Shown here one piece after another: positions 36,401-47,169 of a stretch of 64,000 bases of DNA. The notes under the pieces are model-generated. The model was not told where the DNA came from and did not search any database. It saw nothing but the letters and a program-made list of their open reading frames with translations. Position 1 is the first letter of the stretch. Each line of letters starts with the position of its first letter. Both the position numbers and the translations under genes were made by a program. The DNA is from Rusavskia elegans (taxonomy: Eukaryota; Ascomycota; Lecanoromycetes; Teloschistales; Teloschistaceae): the NCBI GenBank assembly GCA_011316305.1, contig SAUG01000072.1:186001-250000 (forward strand), written 5' to 3'.

Positions 36401-38014
36401 GCGCGTGCTGAGGTTGAAGCCGCTTGATGGTCTCTTCGACGTATTGCCGGATTTCAAAGAAAGACTCGCATCTGTAAAGCACGAAAGATCGCCACAAGAA
36501 GTCGCCGACGCTGAGGTACTGCAGATTAAGTTTGGGGATTGCCAGAGATCTTGACCCGTCATAATACTGGTTACGCAACAGAGTAGGTTCGTAAAGCGCA
36601 GCCTCTGTCGGGAGTATACTCAGGTCTCTCATCGATTCGCGGAACGTCCTCCGGCGTTCATGGGACGAGATTAGGATTTCTAGCAGTAGATCGCGACTGA
36701 TTTCGACATTTGTCGTTGAAGGATATTTCGTCCGAAAACCGAGAAGGCCACAGAGATCTGCCAGTTCTTCATCACTCAAAGGTTCAAGGTGCGCCTGGAG
36801 TTCAGTCCTTTTGTCAATAGCTGCGTAATTCGTCAAAGCTAAAATTGTCAGCTTTTCTTTGAAGTTCTTCAACGAAACTCTCTGCAGCCCTGCTAGACGG
36901 GCGCAGTGCTCTCCGTATGATTGGACTTGGGTATTCTGGATACCAGTATTATCGTCGACGGGGAAATTCACGAATTGTCGGAGAAGGACGAACATATCAC
37001 GGAAAAGACCGTTCTCCTCTCCATTGAACATGGAGCTCAATCTAATCAAAGCTAGTAAGTTCAAATCTTTGATCAACGTAGTGACATATCTTCGCGTAGG
37101 CAGCTGGCTTTCGAGATCTGTAAGTAACTCTAGAAAGCGCTCGCAATATACCAAGGTGTCTGTTGCCATTTCAATAGGTGTGGGTGACACTTCCATGGAC
37201 CGATGAAACGTACCTGAGCTTGATTCCTGAAGCCTGCCAATGAAGTCTAAGAGCAATGAATAAAGCCATGCGCGGTCGAAACGAAGCTTTGCTTGGGTTG
37301 TCTCATCTCCAGTGTCGAAACGTTTGGCAGCAGCTCGCCAGGCTTTCTTCAGCTGCGCATGCTGTTCGAATTTACGCTCTCGGGCAGCTTCGGATGAGAG
37401 ATTCTGCCATATAGAAATTGAAACCAACGGAGCGCATTCCTTTCGGATGAGTCCGTTGTCCAAAGATTGGAAGGCGGCGATAAGGAAAGAGAGTATGTGC
37501 GTTCTGATGACCACGGACAGATGGCTATCGAGGCTCATTGACAAAACGCGGCGGAACACGGAAGAGAATCGATCTGCATCGTCGCTGAAAATATCTACAG
37601 CACGTCAGATGCGGGTAAATGACCAGGATAGGATCTTGATCACCCCAGACTGGAAGTTTTTCTCGATTCTTGACGGTCGCGATGATTGCGATTAGGAGGA
37701 CATGGTGGTTGGTGCAACTGTCGGTATAGCCAGGCCAGAGATAACTGGCTCGTGTTAGTGATGGTTCTCGCAAGGAATCGCAGAATTCCGGACTTCTCTA
37801 GCAGTTGGAGGTTTTCCAAAGTGAGTAGAGATCGGAATTCAAACCCCCCATTCTCCAGGACTTCCCAGATTTCCTTTTTAATGACATCGGATTTGACCTT
37901 CCTGGTCTTGGTGGGCTTGATCCAGTGTTTGCGCGCGAGCTGCGTCCATTGACTTTCGCCCTGGGGATCTTCAAGTGCAGGCCTGCTGTCACCTCCAGCA
38001 AGATCTGTTGACAT
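33480..38014 (-). CDS. cwf11: Aquarius/Cwf11-like intron-binding spliceosomal helicase
   Basis: Five exons: 38014-37794, 37744-37644, 37594-36337, 36279-34004 and 33943-33480 (1439 aa). Introns are 49, 49, 57 and 60 nt. The splices recover family sequence: LLENYLWPGYTD, PVWDIFSDDADRF, KPAILEAAPPKVGRDKPAFV and QGEQNDYVILSLVRT. The N-terminal half is the armadillo-like and beta-barrel scaffold of Aquarius. From about residue 840 comes the superfamily-1 RNA helicase: Walker A GPPGTGKT, motif II NVIMEEAAQ, motif III VLCGDHLQNCPIV, DKYQGEQND and motif VI VALSRARLGLYILG. Aquarius binds introns upstream of the branch site in the catalytic spliceosome. The tail is highly acidic. Head-to-head with THO1. 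Confidence 0.94.
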
Positions 38015-38370
38015 TCTGCTGAATAACTTCCCCAGTCCCGACTGGCCTGCCACAACGATCAATCGGCGATCTTACCAGAAGATTGGATCTCTCGTCCATC
38101 AAAGCTGACAGAGGTGCCAGGCTGAAGAAGAAAAATACGTTCACGAGAAACAGATTAGTCCAAGGGTCCTCGTCAATTGGCCCGTGCTTGAATGCGGCTC
38201 TAAAGCACGAGCTTTTAGCGCTGCCGCAGAGCCTCAAACGGCTACTATACGCTGGCGCCCTGCAGATCTTTCTTTCATTCCCATTGTTCTCAGCGAGGTC
38301 TTCACCATCCGAGACAAATTTGCCCACCAGCCGCAACCTATATTGACGTATATCACCGGTCGAATTTGCC
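38015..38370. promoter_or_regulatory. Divergent promoter, cwf11 / THO1
   Basis: 356 bp between opposing start codons of a splicing helicase and an mRNP-export factor, both nuclear mRNA biogenesis proteins. No single regulatory motif stood out. Confidence 0.5.
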
Positions 38371-40501
38371 ATGTCGAGTGCTGGCATTGCTTCTGTCGAT
38401 CGGTTGACGACGTCTTTGAGGAAGCTATTGGAAAGACCGAACGAGCTAAAGCCTGATGGTGGGATCGAGCCGGCTCTGACTTGGACAGATTTTGGTGGGG
38501 ATGTAGAGACAAGCATAAGACGAGCCGAAGGAGGTATCACTGCGAATGCACAAGATCACTATGCCGCATTGGAAACAGCATGTCGGAATATTTTCTACGA
38601 TTTGCTAGTAGGGTCAATGTATCTCCAAAACAGGCAACATAGCTGACAAATGATATTTAGGCCTCGACCTCAATAGAAGAGACGTCGTTCAGCAAGATAT
38701 GGAATCTCTTGGACATCGTGTCCCTTCTCTCAGACATACGTAAGCTACCAATAACCCCTACGGTCAAGAAGCCCCTTTGACAAGGAATTAGCGCTGTGCG
38801 AACCAGGCCTAGTGTTTTGGTTAGTTGAAGAACTGTTAGACAGTCAGACGATTGATGGCTGCCGCGTAGTCTTCGACTATCTCGATTCCCGACGAGAGCG
38901 ATTGACGGCTGTGAGTTCGATGCTTTTCAGTGAAGATTGATTACCGCTAATCAATTTCGTCGCAGAAACACTTCAAGCAAAAACAACTCATAATCCTCAG
39001 AGCTTGTAATGAGCTTTTGCGAAGACTTTCAAGGGCCGAGGATACCGTGTTCTGTGGCAGGGTCTTCATCTTCATGTTTCAGAGCTTCCCACTTGGCGAC
39101 AGGAGCTCCGTGAACCTACGAGGGGAGTACCATGTGGAAAATGTGACAGTGTTCGATAAGATTTCAGGCAAGCAGGCGATCATATCGGACAGCTTCGATG
39201 GTGCCATGGATGTGGATCAAGCGCCGGATGCTACCAGGAAGGAGAAAACTGTTACAGGTGACCTTACTGTTGTTGCCGCATCAGAAGGTCAGAGCGGCAC
39301 TCCACAGCCACCGGATAACACAGCAAAGACTGTCAAATTCGACGCTCAAGAAGACAAGTTACAAGAACCGGAACCAGATATGGAAGCTTTATACCCCATT
39401 TTCTGGGCTCTTCAGGACGTTTTCTCCCAGCCTACCCGCCTTTTCGAGACCTCAACCTTCGAATCTTTCAAAACCGGCCTCGATCTTACATTTCGTAAAT
39501 TCAAAGCAGTGCAGCAACATCAGCAGTCACGCGGCACGTCCAAACTCCCTTCAGCAGCTCACCGTCCCCTCAAACGCAAGCGCGCCGGCGCAGAGTCGGA
39601 CCAACAAGATCTCGCTGGTAGCTTCAACCCCCGCTATCTTACAAGCCGTGACCTCTTCGACCTCGAAATCAGCGATCTCGCCTTTCGACGCCACATCCTT
39701 GTCCAAGGCCTCATCCTTGTTGACTTCCTGCTTTCACTGACGCCCAAAGCAAAAAAGAAGCTCGAGAACACCTCCAACAAATCCGTCTTATACAACTACA
39801 CCTTGCCGGAAGAAGAATTCATATGGGCCACAGCCATGCGCGCCGAAATCGCCACATACCTGCAACAAGGTCAAGAAGGCAAGTTTTATTACCGCATGGT
39901 CGACACCGTTCTCTCACGAGACAAAAATTGGGTGCACTGGAAAGCCGAAGGGTGCCCACTCATCAAACAACCACCTATCGCCTCAGAATCGTTCATCGAG
40001 AGTCAGAAAGGCGCACAAAAGATATCTGCGCCGAAGCGGATACGACCCACGCCAATGGGCTCATTGAACCTGAATTTCCTCTTAAATACAGGCGACGAGG
40101 GCCAAGCCCATGGACTCGAGATCCTCAAGAAACCGGCAAGATACACCCTCCCCAAAGTCGAAGATTTCAAGGCCCCAATCATGGAAGATGAATTTGATCT
40201 GGATATGGCGAAGACGGAGGCGGAAAAGGAGTCCATTGCCGTGGCGAAGGCGAGTAAAATGTGGAGGACATTGAGGATTGCATCGAAGAATCGATTGAAC
40301 CTCTTTGATAAGTTGGACGATGGGAATGGGTTGGGGCCGCTGTTTGATCCGCCACCGGCATCCAAGGAGGATGATGCTGATCAAGCGAAGAGAGAGGGGG
40401 TGGAGGGCGAGCGGCCTGCGGAAAAAGAGAATATGGGAGTGAATGAGGTGCAGGATGGTGTTACGACGGAGCCCGTGCCGCCGGCTATCTGCGTGACGTA
40501 A
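38371..40501 (+). CDS. THO complex subunit 1 (Hpr1/THOC1)
   Basis: Four exons: 38371-38607, 38661-38739, 38792-38910 and 38966-40501 (656 aa). Introns are 53, 52 and 55 nt. The short middle exons carry the most diagnostic sequence: FSKIWNLLDIVSLLSDI, then LCEPGLVFWLVEELLDSQTI, DYLDSRRERLTA and KHFKQKQLIILRACNELLRR. Next come SRAEDTVFCGRVFIFMFQSFP, LYPIFWALQDVFSQPTRLF, FLLSLTPKAKKKLEN and EEEFIWATAMRAEI. The C-terminal third is charged and disordered; no death domain of animal THOC1 is present, as usual in fungi. It couples transcription elongation to mRNA export and suppresses R-loops. Confidence 0.94.
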
Positions 40502-41014
40502 CGGCAGACGGGAAACGTTGCCATATTCAGGATATGAGCTCGCTACGACTACAGCCTCGCACCGCTTTCTGCGTTCAACGAATACTCAACACCACCTTTG
40601 GCCGCTCGATAGGGCTTTCGGCACGTTCGGAGTGAGGCGCTTGTGCTACCAGTCTAGCAGCAAGACATGTACGCCGGATTCAGTAGAAGATGGCTTTTCG
40701 TTGAAGCAGAGCAAGTGCTGATTGCTTCGCGAGTGATTAAACAGGTAAGAGAGCAGAGAAGGGGCGAGAGATCCGAATATGTAGAGTTAGATGGTGAAAC
40801 TTGGATGTTACGGAATAGCTCAAGGTAGGCCACACCTTACAAATACAGATGAACTAGTATAGACCATACCTATCCTCCATATACCCAAATATACAGCATT
40901 TACACCACAAATCCTCCATATGCATCTATTGGGTATCATTCCTTTCGAACCGCCTTCATTGAAAACGCCGCAAACATGCCCCCATTACCCTAAGAACCAT
41001 AGAAACAGGTCTCT
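40502..41014. other. Convergent 3' spacer, THO1 / VPS9-domain gene
   Basis: 513 bp between opposing stop codons. A small ORF at 40518-40721 has no recognisable features. Confidence 0.35.
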
Positions 41015-43383
41015 TCAAATCCTCTCTACATTTTTCAGAGCAGCAGCTAGACGTTGATAATCTTTCAAGAGCTCCGTCACCTCGCTGACCTTGAGCTCGC
41101 CTGCGTCTGTCACATCCATGAACCTTTGGATAGGTGGTGCCACATTGAATGGCACATGCGGCGTATGTTCGGTCATTTGTTGTAAGGGCGGCATGGCATT
41201 CGTGTCGGATGCATCCGCCTTCTCCTCAACCGGCTTCTCTAGACTTGCTGGCCCTGGTGTAGCCGTCGAGAGGGTAGGTGTGGTGCCACTTGAACTCCGC
41301 CCGAATCCTCGCATGACGGACATACCTGCGAACCGATTAAGCGGGTTGAGCGAGTTGCCCAGATTGCGCATCGATTCGACGGCAGTATTAGGTGCGGATG
41401 TTAAATGTTCGCGAGCCGACGGCGATGAGGAGAGTTGACCAGTCGATTCGGACTTCAATTTGCCGCCGTCGTTCGCAAAAGCCACCTTCTTCCCACCGCT
41501 TCCCGAACTGTCCACGCTTCTCTCACGAGACGGCTGCTTACGACCAGCAAAGACGCCAAGGAGCTTCTCATCAAAAGTCGTACCATTCTCTTTATGGTCG
41601 TCCGACCTCTCGGCAATGGAGCTTGCTTCAGAGATGTTGCCTAGATCCTCTTCTGCCGGCTGTGGATCGACTAGCTTGCGGGCATCGTCCAGAGTCTTTG
41701 GCAATATAGCAGTGCCTGCATTATCACCGCCTTCACCTACATGTTGCTCCTTGAGTCGGCCAAAGAGGAATTTAAAGCTCTGATCAAGAGTACTGCCAAT
41801 GTTCTTCAAGCCTTGATCTGCCGTAGACCGTACTGCATCGCCAGCGGCACCCAAGGCGTTCGTCGTAGGTTGAAACAAATTGGTGCTACGACGACGGCGG
41901 TGAGAGGGCGGTGACAATGGATCGTCCTTCTCGGTTTCAGGCGTTAGAAGTGGGTCGGAAAAGAGTGGTTGGGTTGGAGAAGACTTATAGCTTGTTGAGG
42001 TGATAGTTCCTCTTGTTGGAGGAGGCGAAGGGCCAGTAGTCCAATCGCTCGGTACATATCCATGGGGTGTGGATGGTCTGCTAGACGATTTGGGGGGCCC
42101 TTCAAGTGGCTCATCTGACCTCAGAGTGGCAAGATCGACTGTCTCAAGGAAGGTTATTGCGGCCTCGAGGTTTGTCAAGCAGTACGCCGCCTCGCCGTCT
42201 ATCTTGCTGGAAGATCGAAACCTCTGGGTGAAGTTCAGGTTACTGATTACATTGATACCTTCAGTCGGCGAGGTGATGAGAGTATAGATGAGCGTGGGAA
42301 GGATCTCGTCGGCTGAAGAAGAAGACTGACGTAATTGTGAGAGTACGTCGACGATACATTTGTGCGCTGCGGTCAGATGCTGCAGCTTGCCTAGGGGCGA
42401 TCTCGCCTCATTCATCCGAAGTAGACCGTCCCGAGCCGGTGCAATCCACTCCTCAATCTGAGACTCTAACGATTCACCAGGACCGTTGTCGGACGTCGAA
42501 GCTGATTCGATGTCGATCCCAAGGTCCTTGAGTCCGATGCCAACAAGTGCCAGAGCGGCCGTTCTCGACCTAAGTTTCTCATCCCTGACCTCGTCTAATG
42601 TACTCCTGTGACGCCATATGCGCCGGTATACCCGTTCGCAAACACGTCTCTCTACTGCTTCTTCAAGAGCTAGGCGTTTCTGTTCGAGGAGTCGCCGAGC
42701 CTTTCTCCGGTCGGAGATCTCTTGAGGCGTGAGCATTTGCTGTTCGGGCGCGGAGATCGAGGACTCGATGGTGTCCTTGGAGGACATCGACCTCAACCTC
42801 TTGCCTGAATTCTTTGAAGATGTGGAAGGACTCGGTGATGCGCCCCTTTGGTTTTTGGTCGATAATGCGCTGATGTGGGTGGCGATGTGAGATTCTGCGT
42901 TGCCGTAGAAATCCTGAAACATGTCGGAGAGTCTTTCAATGGTTGGAGGCTCGGTGTGGACTTTAGCGGTAAGGGAATCGATGAATCTATCACGTGAATT
43001 CAGTGAGAGGGACACAGAATCGATGGGATAAAGAATCAATACCGATCTATCAAGCTGACTAGCTCGATAGGTAGATCATCAAAACCATTAGGGAGCTCTT
43101 GTGCTTCGCCAGTCACTGCTCCAACTGTGCTAGAACCATCAGGAGCACCAGCTGAGTCCTTCTCGAAGATATCTCCATGTTGCAGGGTCGAGGCCTCGTC
43201 TTTGGGTGATGCGGTACTCTTGGGGTTGATTGCGGCTGGTCTCGATGTGTCCTGTAGCGTACTTGCTCGGCTCCTGGCTAGGGGGCTCGTCGGAGAGGGT
43301 TCCATCCGAGTGAAAGACTTGGAGCTGTGAAAAGTCTGTGGTCTGGACAGACCCGGGAGGCTCGTTATAGCTGGATTAGACAT
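41015..43383 (-). CDS. VPS9-domain Rab5-type guanine nucleotide exchange factor
   Basis: Two exons, 43383-43043 and 42986-41015, with a 56-nt intron at 42987-43042; 770 aa. The join reads SLIDRFIDSLTAK in phase. After a disordered N-terminus, a helical region (RRLLEQKRLALEEAVERRV, VYRRIWRHRS) leads into the VPS9 core at about residues 270-400. This has LGKLQHLTAAHKCIVDVL, DEILPTLIYTLITSP, NLNFTQRFRSSSKIDGEAAY, and the conserved Asp/Pro and Thr-Glu-like positions of the exchange site. The remaining 370 residues are Ser/Pro-rich, with a short helical end (SEVTELLKDYQRLAAALKNV). It activates Rab5/Vps21 GTPases on endosomes. It looks closer to Muk1 than Vps9 because I see no CUE domain. Confidence 0.85.
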
Positions 43384-43893
43384 TGTAGAGAGGCCACTAT
43401 CAGACGATCAGTCAGTGCATCTTGTGGGATATGATATAGTTGGAAAGGAGCAGAGTCTATAAGAGGGAAACCATGTGTCATGGGCAAGATGCGAGAGCGT
43501 AAGGAAGACATACCCTATGATATTTGGTTGGTTGGCGGGGGTTTTAATTCTGAAACCCGCAGTTTCCTGAGTCACTAGTTGTAAAACGAGCGTGTTGGAG
43601 GAGCAAACATCTGGAGCCAGTCCATGATGTCCCTCGCAATGCTCAGCAAGAAGACACTTTTGATCCAACCCAAGATTGGATGAATGACGAGGTACAAGTG
43701 TCTGCCTATGATCCAGGATCCTTGTCGATCACCGCCAAGAGCGGAAACATCGATGACAACAGCCGGGGAAATTCCGTAGCGCCCCTCATTGATCTCACAT
43801 GCTCAGGCTACCGTCATGGACCGCATGCACCTCCTAGTATTCCATAGACACGTCGAATGACCTCCGACACCTTTTCGATGTCTTGGTTCATCG
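43384..43893. promoter_or_regulatory. Divergent promoter region, VPS9-GEF / ATG15
   Basis: 510 bp between opposing start codons of two endosome/vacuole genes. No distinct motif identified. Confidence 0.4.
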
Positions 43894-45762
43894 ATGCCCT
43901 CAGGATCTACCTCTCGACTTGCGCATCAGACAACAGCGGACAATAAGATGGGCAAACGACGAGCTTCAGCTGGCGTATGCCGTTCTGCCGGCCGAGTCAC
44001 AACAAAGCTACTGTGCTCTTTCCTAGCCGCCTCTTTCTTCACCACCGCGACAGCTTCATGGGTGGACGGCTGGCACGGTGTGGTGAACCAAGTCCCTATG
44101 GTTTCTATACCACAGCCCGAATCTCGAGATACACCAGTCCTTTCTTCAAGTCGAGATCATAGCTTCACCTTAAGGCACATCTTTCATCACGATGTCTACG
44201 AGTATCCTAAGCTCCATAGGCGTCTGGATATACGGCCTGAAGATGTTGTATGGACGGCTATAATTGGACAGGCTGGCAGGGAACGAGCTGGAACTCTGCA
44301 TGCTCGATCACGTCACATACCCATCCAGAGGCTATCAGACCGAAGGCTGCCTGTACTTTCAGATCTCATCAGCACTGCGCGCTTAACAGGTACACCTCCT
44401 GCACTGATGCCCTCAGCCTGGACTCTCGATGAAGTACCGGCTCCCAACATCACGGACAAAGAAACGATCGTCAGTCTTTCCCTCATGGCAGCAAATGCAT
44501 ACTACCAAGACCCAAGCACCGGCGAATGGGAAGACGTCAATGCGGGCTTCAACTATACCGACAGCTTTGGCTGGAAAGGCGATGGTCTTCGTGGCCATAT
44601 CTTCGCCGACAAAGGCAACAAGACTGTCGTCGTAGCTCTCAAAGGCACCACCCCTGCAGTCTTCGACGGCTCTGGCTCGACGACAAAGGACAAAATCAAC
44701 GATAATCTTTTCTTCAGCTGTTGCTGTGGGCAGGGCGGCCATTTCCTCTGGAAACAAGTCTGCGACTGCTCGTCTTCCGCATTCACCTGTAATCAGACTT
44801 GCCTCATCCGAGCCCTGACAAGAGAAAATAGGTACTACCAGGCTGCCACAGAACTCTATGGCAACGTTACGGAACTCTATCCCAACTCCAATATCTGGCT
44901 CACAGGCCACTCGCTCGGCGGTTCTGTCAGTAGCATGCTTGGGCTGACCTTCGGCCTCCCTGTCACGACCTTCGAAGCCCCGGGCGAAGCTCTTGCCGCC
45001 GCCAGGCTAGGCCTTCCCGTACCACCAGATACTCATCCTAGCGCTCCTCAAAGGAGGTCAAACACAGGGGCCTACCATTTTGGGCACACAGCCGACCCAG
45101 TCTTCATGGGTACATGCAATAGCGCGACGTCCGGGTGCACGTTGGGAGGTTACGCAATGGAGACGCAATGTCACACGGGTAACGTTTGCATCTACGACAC
45201 CGTTAAGGACAAGAATTGGAGCGTGAGTATCAGCTGGCATAGCATTCTTAGCGTCATCAAGGACGTCTACCGCGCATACGACAACGTTGCCGAGTGTATT
45301 CAAGACACCGAATGCGTAGATTGCTATAATTGGAACTACTTCGACAGTAATAGCTCCGAACCCTCGTCCACCACCACGACTTCACCGCCCACGGCCAGGC
45401 CAACTCGAACGACGACGTGTAAGACACCTGGATGGTGGGGCTGCAGAGACGAAACCACGACCTCGACGCCTGTCAGCACGATACTCAGTACCACCACCGT
45501 GACTACCACTACTTGCAACAGCTATGGCTGGTTTGGCTGGTGTCTGGACTCCAGCACAACCACCATCACTTCTACGATCACAAGCACAACGGCTGTGCCC
45601 GCCGATACCACGACTGTTGATACAATCGCTACCTCGAATCAAGTTGTGGCCCCTACCCCGACGTGTGAGCATTATGGTTGGTTTGGACAGTGCAAGGATC
45701 CGTCACCGAAAATATATGGGCATCTGTTTACGCCCAGCGCGACAGCGACATCGGCAGTCTGA
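43894..45762 (+). CDS. ATG15: Vacuolar lipase Atg15
   Basis: Single exon, 622 aa from the first ATG; a second in-frame ATG at 43948 (MGKRRASAG) would leave the membrane anchor intact and is also plausible. One N-terminal hydrophobic segment (about residues 37-55, LLCSFLAASFFTTATAS) preceded by basic residues makes a type II signal anchor. The lipase fold follows: VVVALKGTTPAVFDGSGSTT, a Cys cluster (FFSCCCGQGGHFLWKQVCDC), nucleophile elbow GHSLGG (about residue 338), then GHTADPVFMGTCNS with catalytic Asp/His candidates. The C-terminus is Thr/Ser-rich with three spaced C-x-x-[YP]-G-W-[FW]-G-x-C-like motifs. Atg15 reaches the vacuole through multivesicular bodies and degrades autophagic and Cvt body membranes. 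Confidence 0.94.
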   Translation: MPSGSTSRLAHQTTADNKMGKRRASAGVCRSAGRVTTKLLCSFLAASFFTTATASWVDGWHGVVNQVPMVSIPQPESRDTPVLSSSRDHSFTLRHIFHHDVYEYPKLHRRLDIRPEDVVWTAIIGQAGRERAGTLHARSRHIPIQRLSDRRLPVLSDLISTARLTGTPPALMPSAWTLDEVPAPNITDKETIVSLSLMAANAYYQDPSTGEWEDVNAGFNYTDSFGWKGDGLRGHIFADKGNKTVVVALKGTTPAVFDGSGSTTKDKINDNLFFSCCCGQGGHFLWKQVCDCSSSAFTCNQTCLIRALTRENRYYQAATELYGNVTELYPNSNIWLTGHSLGGSVSSMLGLTFGLPVTTFEAPGEALAAARLGLPVPPDTHPSAPQRRSNTGAYHFGHTADPVFMGTCNSATSGCTLGGYAMETQCHTGNVCIYDTVKDKNWSVSISWHSILSVIKDVYRAYDNVAECIQDTECVDCYNWNYFDSNSSEPSSTTTTSPPTARPTRTTTCKTPGWWGCRDETTTSTPVSTILSTTTVTTTTCNSYGWFGWCLDSSTTTITSTITSTTAVPADTTTVDTIATSNQVVAPTPTCEHYGWFGQCKDPSPKIYGHLFTPSATATSAV

Positions 45763-47169
45763 GCGATACGATGTGATGGCTTTTGATGGTTTAGCATGCA
45801 TGCAGCATAGGATTGGGGCGTCCTGGGTGAGTTTTTTGCATAGCGACGTGTGGGTTTAAGGGGGAAGATCCTATGCACAGACCATATGTATCCAATCTTA
45901 TCGATTGCTTTTACCCTTATCACTTTAGACAACCCCTTTCATTTTTGCCCTAACCATTACCTTAGATTTCAGCAATGAACTAGAGAGGGTAAAGCTTAGC
46001 TGGAACGGACTTGCTGAAAAAGAACGTTTAAAGTACTATGACCGAATCACCACTATCTTGAAAGGTAGATAATTGGGTGAAGCAGATGATCAGTGAGCAG
46101 TAATGAAACTTATACTATAACGACAGATCTCAAACCACAACGTCGAGAGGCCCTGGTATTTCGGACGTAGGATGCTTTTTTACAGACATGTGTTCTGCTG
46201 GAGTGCAGTACCATGGGTGTTGCCAGTGAATCTGCCCACGCATGACGATTGGAGTTCTTGTCGATACGCAAACATCGAATACACAGTATGATCCGATTAA
46301 CTACTAACTCTAACAACGGGTCGGAATTTCTTGAGGTATTGTTTCCAGCATAATATTCATCATACATACCCCGCATTATTAGCCTCGAATAAAGTACTTT
46401 ACCGAGGTCGAGACCTTGATCCCACGCAAGCCACGTTATGGCATGTGGCGACCAGATGGTGACGGATTGGTCGTGATGACGCTGACACCGATCGTATAAG
46501 GAACTTTCACTGGATGACTACCTCGGAATCTCCCCTTTGCTTCAACATCCCCATGTCGCGAAACATATGTCATTGTGCATCTCTACTCGAGTGAGGAGAG
46601 AGCTTCTCCTTTGATTAGATGTTAACCTCATAGGACTCCACCGAATTTCGCCGACGACAAGACGTTATAGCCGTTGGATCTACTACCGGACTTGCAGCTG
46701 GTCTCACCTTCCAAATTTTCTTATCGTATCTGGTTTCGGACCCAACAGAATTCCCAGCTCGTGCACCGCAGCTGCCGTCGTCCCACTTTCCCCTATTGAC
46801 ATTGGCGACCAGCCCACATACGGGCCACCTATTCAGGGTCTTTCGCTGCTGTTAAGGTTACCACAAATTCTCTGGTCACCCAAGCTTGTTGTCGCATGAC
46901 CGAACGTCTGGCTCCCTCGAAGTCCCGGTGCCCGTGCCCTGCTTGCATATCTTCGTTCAATTCTCTAGCGACCCTGCCAGTTTAGCTTTATCCTTGCAAA
47001 TTTGGACCCTCGACTACCTTACCTTATCAGCCACGCGGTATCACATGGAGGAGGCAGAGCGAGCTATCACTTGACACCCCGCTCGCTTTCGCCGAGGACC
47101 CATTGAAAAACGCTGGACAGAGCGCCCTGCATTAGTGGGCTTCAAGGGTCTTCGATAAAACTGCCCTGC
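45763..47169. other. 1.4-kb intergenic region, ATG15 to RING/LON gene
   Basis: Head-to-tail spacer. Contains TATA-like and pyrimidine-rich stretches and only short ORFs without family features. Presumably the promoter and 5' UTR of the RING/LON gene. Confidence 0.35.
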
